Positions 12,890 to 25,408 of a stretch of DNA of 64,000 nucleotides are shown piece by piece. The notes under the pieces are model-generated. The model searched no databases. It was not told the origin of the DNA and saw only the letters and a program-made list of their open reading frames with translations. A program made the translations under genes and the position numbers. Source of the DNA: Podocnemis expansa (taxonomy: Eukaryota; Chordata; Testudines; Podocnemididae); the NCBI GenBank assembly GCA_007922195.1, contig ML681990.1, forward strand, positions 37,957,557 to 38,021,556, read 5' to 3'. Within the stretch, counting starts at the first letter, position 1. Each line of letters starts with the position of its first letter.

Positions 12890-13225
12890 TTTCTAGGCAG
12901 TGGGTTTTATTTGTTTTGGGAGCATTACTTGAGATCAAACTATTGATGTGCTATGGGGTCACAAATGGTCTTGATCTGTCAAGATTGACCCAAGGTACCC
13001 AGTGAATGTTTGGATGAGAACAGCTTTACTTCTTCACTTCTGTAGATGTGTAGGGTGGAAGGATTACAGTGCACTAACCAACAAAAATGGAGGGGGGAGG
13101 AGGATTCAGGGTAGACACTTTATGCTTGCCTGGATAGTTCATGAAAATGTGCCAACATCATTGCCTCTGGTGAACGCTGCACCATTGACATTTCTCTTCT
13201 GAGCCTTTGTACTTGTGCAATAAAA
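12890..13225. repeat. Unclassified dispersed repeat, copy 2 (Harbinger-like tail)
   Basis: It shares the GAGATCAAACTATTGATGTG / GACCCAAGGTACCCAGTGAA block with 11840-11915. It continues into GTGAACGCTGCACCATTGAC and an AATAAA-type end (CAATAAAAGATTTAATAA). This looks like the tail of a Harbinger element. No open frame carries a domain. Confidence 0.4.
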
Positions 13226-15055
13226 GATTTAATAACTCATGTTGCTTGCTGCAAGTTAGCTCTGTTGTATTATAACATTTTTTTTTGGAGGACTTTTACA
13301 GTGAACACAGCAGAATAGGCAGCAGCTGATCTAACTGACTTTTGCTATATTACTATATTACTACGAAGGAGCTGACAACAGAGGATTTCAGATGATGGGG
13401 AACAGGGAGAGGGGTTTAATATGTGAAAAGTTGGGGTAATGAGATTAAGTGGTATGCAAACCTTAGATTAGTTTTTTAAGAAACAGCACACAAATGGCTA
13501 CCTCCTGATCTCAGGGCACAGTAAAGTGGTGTTTCCAAGGGCACACAGTGTGCGAGTCTGTAAATGACAACTTATGTTCATTGACTGCTATAGGAGAAGA
13601 AATATTTTCACTGTAGTTGCCAGTATATGGATTCTGAGAAGTTCTTGGGTCTCAAAATTGCAAAAGTTTGCAAGAAATCGTGATGTGCACCATGACATGG
13701 GGATTGCTGACTACAGGTTGATTTGGGTGGAGAGAGGTAGCTTGCACTGACATCATATTTACCTACTCTGATGTGTCTAACTGGTCACTTCAGAGGCTTT
13801 GGTGTGCTGGACATTGTAGAGAATTATTTGGGCAAAAATCATCCGGGTCTGATTCCTGGTGTATGTCTCATATGGTGTTTGAGGGGAGATTTGGACCACA
13901 ATTTAGATTTTTATGTCCAGGAGCTGTGATAGTTTTCTCTGATTTGTCTAAAGTTCTGAATAATTGCTACAGCACCAGCATTAAAGCTATGATTTATTGA
14001 AAGAACATTAATCAGGAAATTTGAGGTTTCATGGCTGATCAGAAAAGGCATACTGTATGACATAAAAACCTTACAAGCTCTAACACATCACTGTTTCTTG
14101 GAGATGGGACATATGTTGGACAGGGGTCAAAGGATCTTTCTCTCCAACATAAAACAGATACCCTGTCTATAATTTCTCTCACTGGCCCTTCTACAAACTC
14201 CACTCTCCAACCATTCTGAAACATGACTAGGAAAACGATTTCTACTGTTGCATAGTTATCCTTCATTCCAGGCAATGCATGTGAGTCAGGTTATAGCATA
14301 TGGGGAAGTAACAGAGATAAAAAAGTCTATATATAAGGAAGTGAAAAGTTCAGGGAGATGTGTTCCTTGCTTGTGGTGGGAAGGACTGGTTACAGTAGTG
14401 GGGAGGGGGCCTAGTTGGAGATGGGAACATAATAAATGCTTAGGAGTATGGTTGGGGAGTTGAGTGGAATGAGGCCTGGTGAAGCCCAGCTGATCTGGGA
14501 GGTAGAGAACTGGCTGACTCAATATGCAAATTGTAGGATGCGATATATACACCTAAATGACTACTACCTCCTACCAAAAATATATCTTTTCCTGTTAAAA
14601 AAGTAGGAAATACAATAGAAAAAAATGAAGTTAATTCAGAGGTAAGGTTTCTTGGTGGTATGTTTCCCCTTTGCAGAAAATGCTGAGTTGAGCAAAATCC
14701 AAGCTTATGATAAATAGGAAATGCCCAGTTAAGGATGCCCATACACCCTTAATTCTGCCTTCTTTCAGAAATGCTCCAGTATGCATTGTTAACATGCATA
14801 ACTTTAATGTCCAAACCGCTAAGTTGCAGAAAGCAAAAGATGATGAATAGTTTGTGCAAACCAGTCTCTCTCATCCACAGGATTTCAGCTTATAATAAGC
14901 AAAAGGTGATGGGGTAGGATGTTGTCCATGACACCTTTCCTCTATCCTCTCTAAGAATGTCTCAATATGTACACAGCACATACTCACATTGGTCCTTGAC
15001 GTTACTCGATTCAGCAAGTTAGATCCTGATGTTCATTCACACACTTAGCAACCTC

Positions 15056-15145
15056 CTGAGAAAGAATATCACATGAACAGTTTACAGAGTATACCATTCC
15101 CTGAGAAAGAATATTGCATGTACAGTTTACAGAGCATACCATTCC
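15056..15145. repeat. 45-bp tandem duplication, two units
   Basis: CTGAGAAAGAATAT starts at 15056 and again at 15101, each followed by ACAGTTTACAGAG and ATACCATTCC. The two units differ at a few bases. Confidence 0.85.
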
Positions 15146-15320
15146 CTGTTACATCTCCCTTATACTTACTCACAGTTTACCAACTCAATCTGTACTTTCA
15201 CTTAGCCATCATTAAAGCATTAGAATCCTTTCATCTTTCATCCCACTACTAACAATGTCCTTTGTGATAAAAGCCATATGCTATGTGTAACCTACCCAAT
15301 TTTGCATAGACATGATGCGT

Positions 15321-17270
15321 AGAATAGTAGAAATATAGGACTGAATGGATCCCCTTAGGTTATCTAGTCCAGTCACCTACATTAAGACAATACTAAGTAT
15401 TATCTAGATCATCCCTGACAGGTGTTTAACTAACCTGTTTTTAAAACCTTCCAGTGATGGATATTCCACAAGACTGCTAGATAATTTGTACCAATGCTTA
15501 ACTATACGTATAGTTAGAAAGATTTTCCCAAAGTCAAACTGAAATCTCCCTTGCTGCAATTTAAGCCCATTACTTTTTATCCTGGTCTTGATGGATAAAA
15601 CAAATAATTTATTACCCTCTTCTTTATAACAGTTTAGAGAAGATTGTCCCCCTTCAGTCTTCTCTTCTGCAGATTAAACAAACAGGTTTTTTTTCAGTCA
15701 TTCTTTGTATGTCATGTTTTAAGACATTTAATCATTTCTGTTGCTCTTTGGACTTTCTTCAATTTGTCTACCTCTGTCCTGAGGTGTGGTACCCAAAACT
15801 GGACACAGTGCTCCAGTTGAAGCCTTATCAGTGCTGAGTAGAAGTGAAGAATTACTTCTGGTTTCTTATGTCATACTTTTGGTGTATTAATTCCTGTTAA
15901 TACATACCAGAATTATGTTCACTCTTTTCCCAACAGTACTACATTGCTATCTGTTTCATATGTAGTTTGTGATTCACTGCAACCCTCAGATCCTCTTCTG
16001 CAGTACTCCTTCCTCAGCAATTATTTTCCATTTATATTTGTGCAGTTGATGATTGTTTCCTAAGTGTAGTACTTTGCATTTTCCTTATTGAATTTCATCC
16101 TGTTTATTTCAGATCATTTCCCCAGTTGATTAAGATAATTTTGAATTCTTATCCTGTCCTCCAAAGCACTTACCGCCTCTGCCAACTTGGTATCATGCTC
16201 AGGCTTTATAAGTGTACTCTCTATGCCGTTATCTAAATCATTTATGAAGCAATCGACTAGAACTGGACCCAGAACAGATCACTGCAGGACTCCACTTGAT
16301 ATGCCTATCCAGCTTGTCTGTGAAAGATTGATAACTACTCTCTGACTATGTTTTTCTAACCAGTTGCACACCTCCCTTAACAGTAGGTTCATCTAGAGAA
16401 TATTTCCCTAAATTGCTTTTGACAAGGTTGCGTGAGACTGTGTGTCAAAAGCCTTCCTGAAATCAAGTACTACTTGTACAAGTACTATAAGTCATCTGCT
16501 TCTCCCTGGTCCTCAACGTTGTTCACCTAGTCAAAGAACGATAGGTTGGTCTGACATGATTTTTCTTGACCAGTATGTGTTGACGGTTACTTATCACCTT
16601 ATGTGCCTACAAACCTATAGTTTGATTATTTGCTCAATTATCTATCCAGATATCAAAGTTAAACTGACTGATCTGTAATTCTCTGGGTTGTCCTGATTTC
16701 TCTTTTTTATAGAGAACTACTATAGTTGTCCTTTTCCAGTCCTCTGGGTTCTCTCTCATCTTTTGTGAGTTTGCAGATATGATCACTCTTGGCTCAGAAA
16801 TCTCTTAAGCCAGTTCTTTTAAGTATTCTAGCATGTCTTTCAACAGACCCTGCCAACCTGAAGATTCATAACTTGCCTCAGTAATCCTTAAATTGTTCTT
16901 TTCCTATTTTAGCCTCAGATTCTGCCTTGTTTATACCGAACTTCACTATGTTAGTCATCCAGTCACTGCTAACCTTTTTGGTGAAAATGAAAAAAGACTA
17001 TTAATGCTTTGGCCATTGCTGCGTTTTATTATTGTCTTTCCCTCCTCATTGAGTAGTAGGTCTATTCTGTCACTGGTTTTCATCTTGCATGTTTAATATG
17101 TTTCCTTGTCACTCTTTATGTTCCAAGCTAGTTTACCTTATTTTGTGTCTTTCTGATTTTGTCCCAATATGTTTGACAGTTATTTTTATATTCTTCCTTC
17201 ATAATTTGATCTAGTGTCCAGTTTTTTGTATGACTGTGCAGTTTCAGATCATTGAAGGTTTCCTGCACAC
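15321..17270 (-). mobile_element. CR1 LINE, long antisense ORF2 remnant
   Basis: A nearly 2-kb antisense CR1. The minus strand shows, in order, a decayed endonuclease-RT linker, the RT region and the ORF2 C-terminus. Recognisable plus-strand landmarks are AAGTGTACTCTCTATGCC (about 16215), CACTGCAGGACTCCACTTGA (about 16280) and the 3' end AGAAATATAGGACTGAATGG (about 15329). There are many stops and frameshifts. Confidence 0.8.
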
Positions 17271-18288
17271 TGAAGATACATATGCACGTATTTTCTTTCC
17301 TCATGCATGACAAGACGGAAAACACAGATCTCTTTCTGTCACTATCACAGTTCTGTAACTCACCTCAAAGTAATCCATAAATCTCCCAAACACTCCTCCA
17401 TCAAGCAGGATTAACTGCTGCCTCCACCGTTCAGTTACAGCTGCATCTGACACTGACCACACTCACTTTACCTAGAGTGCATTCAATTGGTAAATGTTCA
17501 GACTGCTCTTATATACAAGCTCACTGCTGACCATATGCTTTGTAATAATACTCCTCTACCTTGCTAATTATGTGGCATCCATTCTTTTGCACTGAAATGA
17601 TGCATACAAGATCCTGAACGTACACGTGCCCTCTTTCCTTTTCTCACACACATCAGAGGGTGCAAAACATACATCTCCTCATATCTGAAGCCTGTTTTTA
17701 ACTAGAAATTAGATTTTGACTTTGTTAGCCCAAGTGTAGAGAAGTAAGGAAAATCAAAGTTGCTAATATAAGAAAGTTAGACATAAATTGGAAACAGTTA
17801 AGATGGGAAAATTGAAGTTAGGAAGGAGGTGACCCAAGGTTTTTAATGAAAGGTTTTAGGGTTTAGCATTTTAATAAAAATAGTCATAGCTCTGTAGCTA
17901 GTCTGGGAAGGACATTGGTGCATATGTTCATTTAAATAGTTTATAATGTAACAAACCAATAAGGAGGTGGTGGAAATATAATTATGGAAAGAGTAGTTTA
18001 ATGTTAGTATTATAATGGATAACAAAAGGAGTAGTTTTGCTAAATTGCAGAGAGCTCCAATTAATATCAAAAGGGACCATTACATTTCAGGATTATAAGG
18101 CTGTATTTCATTCTGTTGTCAAGACTGATCACCCTTTGATATACTATGTAGTATTATGTAGTATTATGCAAGTGGTAATTTCATGCCTGTTTGCTTAACA
18201 AATTATTTTCCTTCTAAATGAAGTTTGGTTTTATTATTCTGAGTGTTGGCTCATGGTCCTCCACTAAAAAGTTTCCTGTAACTGACAT

Positions 18289-18582
18289 AGGCTTGGTCTA
18301 TGATGCAGTGCGATTTCGGTGGCAATTGAAGGAAGATACTCAAGGTGCTTAAAATACCTTATGGATCTCCCTCCCATTGCCCACTGCCTACTTACTGCAG
18401 TGTTTGCAGTAGCCTGAGTCAGAAGGAAATCCCTTCCCTCTGACTGAGCACTACTCCTTCTACTGAGGTGGTTTTACTGGATCGGCATCCTGATCAGCTG
18501 AGTGGGTCTTTACAGACCCACTCAGTCAATCAGGGAGATCGATCTGACAGCAGAAAATTTGCCGCTGTCAGTAAAGACAAGC
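18289..18582. mobile_element. MITE with GGCTTGGTCTA ends
   Basis: The left end GGCTTGGTCTATGATGCAGT is inverted as GTAAAGACAAGCCC at the right. Inside is a perfect local palindrome GAGTGGGTCTTTACAGACCCACTC (about 18500-18523). It directly abuts the hAT MITE at 18591. No coding capacity. Confidence 0.5.
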
Positions 18583-18590
18583 CCCTAGAG

Positions 18591-18918
18591 GAGGGGTCTC
18601 AAACACAAATCACCATGAGGGCCTCATGAGGACTAGTGCATTAGCCCAAGGGCTACACCACTGAAACCTTTTCATACAACGATACAAAGTATAGTCAAAA
18701 GGAAAAAAATGAAGAGTGACATATATATGCCAAGAGGAAGTAAGTATGACTTTGGTTCAAAATAGAGGTATCATCAGGAAGAAAAAGAGGAAGTTAAGTA
18801 AACACACTTTAAATTTTGCATTATCAATTATTTGAGAAATTCTAAGTGTCTTTGGAGGCTGCACAAAACAGCTTTGGGGGCCATGGGTGGCCCATGGGCC
18901 ACAAGTTTGAGACCCCTG
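18591..18918. mobile_element. hAT MITE with GGGGTCTCAAAC ends
   Basis: The left end GAGGGGTCTCAAAC pairs with the right end GTTTGAGACCCCTG. The flanks CCCTAGAG (18583-18590) and CCCTGGAG (18919-18926) match at 7 of 8 bases, a hAT-size target duplication. Confidence 0.8.
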
Positions 18919-20154
18919 CCCTGGAGGCTCAAGCCTAAAAACTAATCTGGGTTTTTTGCACCCTTATCTTTAACTACTTAATATTAATTGAGATCATTTA
19001 ATATACAAGTTATTAAAGGTTATATATCTTAACTGTAGGTCAGCCTTGACACATACTTCAATCCACACGTGTCCTTATATCACAAACACACTCAGGTCAG
19101 CTGATGATGGAAGTCGCAATAGCCCAGGGGCCTGCCGATTTAAAAGGGCCTTGAAAGATAAGAGGAAAGATATGTAACCTCCTCTCCTTACAGACAACAT
19201 CCCCCATGACTCCCTTCACTCAATTTCTCTGCCTCTTTCCTGATTCAAGTTTATTTATTATGTGTCATGCAGTTTCCTGGGCAGCTGAGGAGGTGGTATC
19301 TGCTACTCAGCTTCCCGGGTTTATTAGTAATCTCCCTGGACAGTCCAACAGACTTGGGAAGGTGAGCAGATACTGCCTCCTCAGCCATTTGGGAACCTCT
19401 CTGACTCATAATAAATAAGCAGATACTTCCATCAGACACCCATTTAGAGTTTAGCCATCGCATCCTAGTGGGGTCTATTGACTGTTCTGCTGTTGGGCCT
19501 GGAATTGCTGTAGGTGAACCTGAACACACCTTTACTAAACAAACCTAACTGCCACCTCCACAATTCAGTGTAGGTATACCTAGCACCCTAACTGTATGTG
19601 TGGTATATCCAGATAATTCACACTAGTTATTGCCAGCTTTAAAGGAAAACAGGGAAGGTGGTTTGTGCAACCTTTTTTCTGCCCTTTAACAATATTAAAT
19701 GGAATTTTGTGGGTGACAATGAATGGGTTGTAAAAGGAGGTGAAACCTGTACATTTCAGCAACTGTGGAGCTGGCAGAGTAAATCTGTGTGTGTTAATGG
19801 GGTATATTGGAGCACTGCTGAAAGAACTTAAATGAGCAACCTTAGCTGTGCATTTCCTGTGTATGACTAACCTAGTAATCTATGTTCTTCTTTAGTGACC
19901 GCAAGGTACTGAGTGTCATCAACATCTCCTTATGTCAGCATATATTGAAGATCCTCAACACCTTGCATGATCGAGTATTTAATGCATGAGGTGGGGTAAT
20001 GGCTCCAGGTGCTACATATTTTGCAGAAAAACATGTTTTATTGGTTTGTAATAATTCTCGACACACTTTTTAAACACTGGGTACTTTAGGGCCCAGTTCA
20101 GTAAACTACATAAAGATATGCATGAGATCTTTCCTGAATCGAGATAAAACAAAC

Positions 20155-20555
20155 AAGGAGTCTAGTGACACTTGTAAAGATTAACCAATTTATTTATCAC
20201 ATGAGCTTTCATTTTGAGAAAATCCCACTTCATCAGATGCTTAAAGATGGAGAAGTACAGATGAATGGGAGGAAAATAAATGCCGGGAAGTGTAAGTCAT
20301 AGGATCAGGGCAGACTGTTACAGCAAATCGATGCTTATGCCCAAATTATTGTTTTAACATTCTGACCTGATCCTATGACTTACACTTCCCTGCATTTATT
20401 TTCCTCCCATTCATCTGTACTTCTCCATCTTCAAGTATCTGACGAAGTGGGATTTTCTCCTACGAAAGCTTATGTGATAAATTTATTAGTCTTTAAAAGT
20501 GCCACTAGACTTCTTTTTTCCCTGAACTAGACTACACGGCTACCCCTTTGGAACC
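20155..20555. mobile_element. Penelope-like inverted dimer, 0.4-kb palindrome
   Basis: The left arm is antisense (AACAAGGAGTCTAGTGACAC, ATTTATTTATCACATGAGC, CCCACTTCATCAG) and the right arm sense (CTGACGAAGTGGG, CGAAAGCTTATGTGATAA, AAGTGCCACTAGACTTC), ending GGCTACCCCTTTGGAACC. The inner arms 20243-20309 and 20367-20432 agree at all but one base, around a 57-bp spacer. Both arms contain a hammerhead-like core: CTGATGA plus GAAA on the minus strand, CTGACGA plus GAAA on the plus strand. Confidence 0.8.
20439..20475 (+). ncRNA. Hammerhead-ribozyme-like motif in Penelope-like repeat
   Basis: The order is CTGACGA (core CUGANGA), a stem II GUGGG/CUCCUAC with loop, then GAAA, then a minimal stem III GC-UUAU-GU. 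This order is that of the hammerhead motifs reported in Penelope-like elements. The UH cleavage dinucleotide that should follow stem III is not convincing (GATAAA follows), so this copy may be inactive. A mirror copy lies on the minus strand at about 20199-20236 with CTGATGA and GAAA. Confidence 0.45.
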
Positions 20556-22399
20556 TGAAAAGAGATGTTTTGCTGAATCAAGGTTGTAGACTGGGAGTCC
20601 AGCTGTGTAGGTCATGAAGGTAGAAGAAATTACAACCAATATATTTTTAAAACCTCAAAAATGACTTACAATAAGTTCTGTATCAATCTTAGTGTTCTGA
20701 TTTTAAAAATGAGTAATAGGTATTTTTAAGGTTTGAAATTTTGTGATCTGTCAGAGAGAAACAAGGCTTTTATTATTGGAGATAGGAGATTCAGATCTGT
20801 AAGCGCTCATTTCAAGCCTTTGTGAGTTAAAATATATTGCATTATGAATATGACAGTATATTGCTGAAACTGTGCCACAAATCAGTGTACTTAGGATGGA
20901 AACTTGCATTTTGGGGAAATGGGAAGAGCCCATTTCTTGGGATGATGAGGGGTTTTCTTTGGTTTTTAACTGCCAGTTATTTGAAAGCTGTTGAGAATTC
21001 TAAAATGATAGACACAATCTCTCCACAGGTTGATCAGAGGATAGAGTATAAAACAGAAGGGTTGAATTATGTACCTTTGACGTAATTTATTGCAGTGGCA
21101 TAAGAACCAAAATAAATGAATTATAAGAATACCACACATTCGTATATTTCTCTCTTGCCTGCTGTCTCTGTCTCTCATTACTGGGTGGGTACTTTTGTCA
21201 ACTCTGCAATTAACATTTATCACCATTATTCCCTTCAGAGTTATCAAGGTGTTTCGTTCTGAAATATAGAATGGAACCATGGGATCATTTAATGATTCTT
21301 TTGGTTTTTACCTGTTTTCTACCTGCTACATTTATATAACTGAGACAAAAATAGAACCATCTCTTAGAGTAGTCCCTCACAAGCAATAAAGGACTCTTCA
21401 GATATAAGAGAATCTTTGGTTGGCATTTTTAAAATAAAAATGTACAGTGTTAAAAATATTGAAGTACTCAGTTTCTGGGAACAGCTGCTGATGATTGATA
21501 TTGCTGTAGATTCACCCTGAATAAAAAAGAAAGGGCTAAATTGCAGTAATCTGAAAATTAATATTGCAAATTAGTCCAGCCAGGGACATGCATGAAGAAG
21601 AAGCACAATATGTATTATTTTTAGTAGCTGTTGTGACAGACGTTATTAGGTTTCTTGTTTTGACACCACTCATTTGAAAGAAAAATCCTAATTTTCAAAT
21701 CCATGGTACCCTGTGGCTCGATTGTTAACTGGAATGTCACTAAGCTATCACTTCAAAAGTAGTACGTATCTGTTCAATTATCACCTATATCATATTTTTA
21801 ATGTTATTATTAATGCCCATTTACTGTAGGTTTTAGAAGAAAAATAGTTTAAAAACATACTAAATGAGCAAGTTTTGTGTTAAAAAACATCCGTTTATTC
21901 AAGGCATTTTCTGATTTGGTAGCAATAATATATTAGAAAGTTAACATGATATGTAGTTGGTTTATTGGTTACATCCTAGGTTATAGAAAGACTTTATATA
22001 TTTGCCAAATAAAATTGTTGGATTAGTCACAAGTTGTCAATTCAACACAGTTGAGAGCAGAAACTGGTGACAACAATGTACGTATCTAACCATCTGTTGG
22101 TCTTCTGTCAGATATTCAGAAATACAAAATGTATAAGTGTAGCATGCAGTCTGAATATTGCATGCTCTGGAGCATGAACATTTGCCAAGTGTGGGCCAGA
22201 TTATGACCAGCCTTTGTGGAGGTACTTGAGGTGCCATCTGCCCACACACATGCAGGAATCAGCAAGTCCCAGGCTACACTTCCTAGGCACAGGGACAACT
22301 CCTTGCTAGCCATCCCAAATGGGATGGGAAGAAGGCAAGACATACTTTGTACTGTTCAGCAGAGTTAGCTGGACTCATAAGGGAGAGCATCCTCTAAAG

Positions 22400-22586
22400 C
22401 AGTGGTGGCCAAACTTGTGGAACTCACGAGCCACACAAGTTGATTAATAAACCTTCGAGAGCCACACTGAGGCATATAGCCATACACTTTTGCCTACTAA
22501 ATTGATTTGCTGGCATTCTTCCACAAGCCACACTTTTTCGTTCAAGAGCCACATGCGGCTCCCAAGCCACAGTTTGGCCATGTCTG
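22400..22586. mobile_element. hAT MITE with perfect 8-bp target duplication
   Basis: The ends CAGTGGTGGCCAAACTTGTG and CCACAGTTTGGCCATGTCTG are inverted. The flanks CTCTAAAG (22392-22399) and CTCTAAAG (22587-22594) are identical. The interior is non-coding (...GAGCCACATGCGGCTC...). This is the best-preserved hAT insertion in the window. Confidence 0.9.
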
Positions 22587-22849
22587 CTCTAAAGAATGCA
22601 GCAGTCTTACCTTCCCAGCATACTTAGGAGCCTGAGGATGCACCATGCAGTAGATAGATTTGTAGTGCAGTAGCACCTATTGGCTGAGTTGGCAGTATCC
22701 TTCATTATTCTTGTTTGATTTCTGTACTTGTCATATCTTGTACCTGTGAGACAAACAGAATACCCCATTCCAGAAACTGAGCTTGAACATTATTGATGGC
22801 ATTCTTTCTATTCCTCTAGTAACATCTCTGTAAGATGTTAAACAAAAGC

Positions 22850-24242
22850 TGTAAAAATTAGACACTTCTAAATCAACAGATCCAAATAACTTGTATCCAG
22901 GAGTTTTAAAAGAACTCACTGAAGAGTTTGTTGGACGATTCATGATGATTTTCAGCAAATCTTGTTGCACTGGGGAAGTTCCAGAAGACTGGAAGAATGC
23001 TAACGTTGTGTCAGTTTTTTAAAAGCATCAGTGGGATGATCCAGGATAGTTCCTGGGAACCTGACATCAATCCCTGGCAGGATAATGGGGCAACTGATAC
23101 ATGTCTCAAATAAATAAAATAGTAAAGAGGGTAATATAACTAATGCAAATCAACATGGATTTATAGAAAACAGTTCCTGTTACAATAACTTGATATCTTT
23201 GTTTGAGAAGACTACAAACCTGGTGGATGAAAGTAATAGTGATGATGTAATATATTTAGACTTCTCTTAAGCTTTAACTTACAATATTTTGATTAAAAAA
23301 CAAGAATTTTTATAAAATTGACATGGCACACAATCAAGTGGATTAAAAACTGGCTAACTGATATGTCTCAAAATATAATTTAAAACATGAATCCTCACTG
23401 AGCAGACATGTCTTATAGTGGGGTCCCACAGGGATGGCTTCTTAGCTCTGTGTTGTCTAACATTTTCATCATTGATCTGGAAAAAAACAGAAAACCATTA
23501 GTAAAGTTTGCAAATGACACAAAAATTTGGGAGATGCTATCCTGGGACACAGTGATTCTAAAAAAGATTTGGGATTTGTTAAAGATACTGAGCTGAACAT
23601 GAGCTACCAGTATGATGCTGTGGCTGAAAGGATTAGTTCAGTTCTTGAATGCATTAACAGAGAATCTCAGGTAGGAGTAGAGAGGTTCTTTTACCTCTGT
23701 ATTTGGCACTGGTATGACTGCAGCTGGAATACTAAGTCCAGTTCTGGTATTAACAATTCAGGAAGGATGTTCATAAATTGGAGAGAATTCAGAGAAGATC
23801 CTGAAAATGATTAGAAGATTTTGAAAAAAAAAAAAAAATCCATTACAGTGGTTGTAGATTCAAAGAGCTCAAACTTTTTTGTTTAAAAAGAGAAGGTTAA
23901 GGAATGATTTTATTATAAATGTCTCCATGAGGAAGAAATATTTAATAATGGGCTGTTCAATGTAATATAGAAGAGTATAACCCGATCAAGTGGCTGAAAG
24001 ATGAAACTAGACAAATTCAGACTGCAAATAAAGTGTAAATTTTAACAGTAAGAGTAATTAACCTTTTGGAAAAGTTCACCATGGTAGATTATTTATAACT
24101 GACGATTTTAAAATCATGATTAGATATTTTTCTGAAAGATATGCTCTAGGAAATATTTCTGGGACATTCTATGGCCTGTATTACACAGGAGGTCGGATGA
24201 TCACAGTGGTTCCTTCTGGCCTTAGCGTCTTCGAGTCTGAAT
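22850..24242 (+). mobile_element. CR1 LINE ORF2 remnant, sense
   Basis: The sense CR1 RT region has landmarks CACTGGGGAAGTTCCAGAAG, TCAACATGGATTTATAGAAA and TGGGGTCCCACAGGGATGGC. The translated piece at 23408-23596 keeps the RT motif 'SGVPQG' and 'NIFIIDLE'. The FADD-type active site reads 'FAND', and many stops interrupt the frame. The copy is old and inactive. Confidence 0.85.
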
Positions 24243-24332
24243 TATTTCAAAGATCGGTGAGTTCCTAGAGCATTTAGTTTGTAGGGGACTGTTAAGGGTT
24301 CCTGGAGATCACGATGTTTGCATAGTGAATAG

Positions 24333-24625
24333 CAGGAGCATCGCTGCCCTGGGGAAGGACCCGGGGCACTGGCCCAGGCCACACCCCCTGGCCTTGGGCC
24401 ACACCCCCGGCCCCAGTTCTGCACTGGGGCCCGACCTGGCCTCAGGCACCTGCTGCTGCCAGCCTGGCCCCGGATCCCCGGCCAGGGACAAGGCAAGGAG
24501 CTGCAGCCGCAGCTGCGGGCAGCTCGGCCTAGGACGGGGCTGGAAGTGGCCCGGATCTCCAGCCAGAGACCAGGAAAGGCAGGGGCCGCACCAGGACTTG
24601 GGGCACCGGTGCTGGGAATCAAAGA
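24333..24625 (-). mobile_element. GC-rich hAT MITE family, copy 1 (inverted, truncated)
   Basis: The edge CAGGAGCATCGCTGCCCTGG is the family terminus in the orientation opposite to 33512-33843. The interior shares CCCCGGCCAGGGACA and GACCCGGGGCACTGGCC blocks with the other copies. The far end seems truncated near GGCACCGGTGCTGGG, and no target duplication is found. Confidence 0.65.
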
Positions 24626-24639
24626 AGAACAAGCAGGGC

Positions 24640-25015
24640 AGAGTCCTGAGGGCTTTAAAATGTAAACGAAGTTTGAATTTGCTGCAGTAGGTAAAGGGGA
24701 AACCAGTGGAGGCAGTCAGCTAATGGGGTGATACAGTTACAATGATGAGAAAGGAAGCTGAACTCAACAATTGTATTTCGAAAGACTGGAGCACAAATAT
24801 GCGTATCATTCATGGACGCCAGACATTCTGAGGCTAAGTAAGGTCAGGACATAACGCGGATTTAGGCTAGCATTTTGACTGTTTGGATAGAGGGAAGAGG
24901 CTGAATCTTAAATATGTGAAAAAGTAACAAAATTGGACATGATCTGGATGTGTGAAACAAAGGTTGGGAGAGTCAAAGGTGACAGCCAGGTTACAGGGCT
25001 GGTTGATAGAGATGA
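24640..25015 (+). repeat. Possible ancient interspersed repeat
   Basis: AGTGGAGGCAGTCAGCTAATGG...TGATACAGTTACAATGATGAG...AGGTGACAGCCAGGTTACAGG has the pattern of an old amniote repeat that reads 'gggagtgacatgatcag ... gactcccaggtttc' in mammals. Family not assigned. Similar purine-rich sequence at 28560-29530 and 30105-30560 may be the same kind of relic. Confidence 0.3.
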
Positions 25016-25408
25016 AGGCTTTTTCAACAATGTGTAAGGGAAATAGCTTATATTGTGAAGTGGTTTATATTGTGTTACAACCATTTTATAAATTTTAATT
25101 GTTTATGAGTTTTATCTCACTAAGCATTACAATAACTTCTTTTTTTCCTATCAAATTAAAGTTTAGCAAGATAAGCTGTTTGATTTATTGCCTAGTGCCT
25201 AAATATATAAAGATTTCTATATTGTCTTGTTTGCAAGAAGAATGGTGACATCTGGTCATAAAATGTTCAAATTTATTTTTAATTTTGCTGATGAATGAAT
25301 GCTGAGTGGCTGGCTGTTGCCAAATCCTTTCAGTTTATTTTTATACAATTTTAGTCAAACTTTCTATAAATGAATAATTTTGTCTTTTCACTAAGCCAAG
25401 GATATATC

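Noticed and set aside
24242..24690. Frames of 107-126 codons on both strands
   Set aside because: They overlap the GC-rich MITE copy 1 and result from its low stop-codon density.
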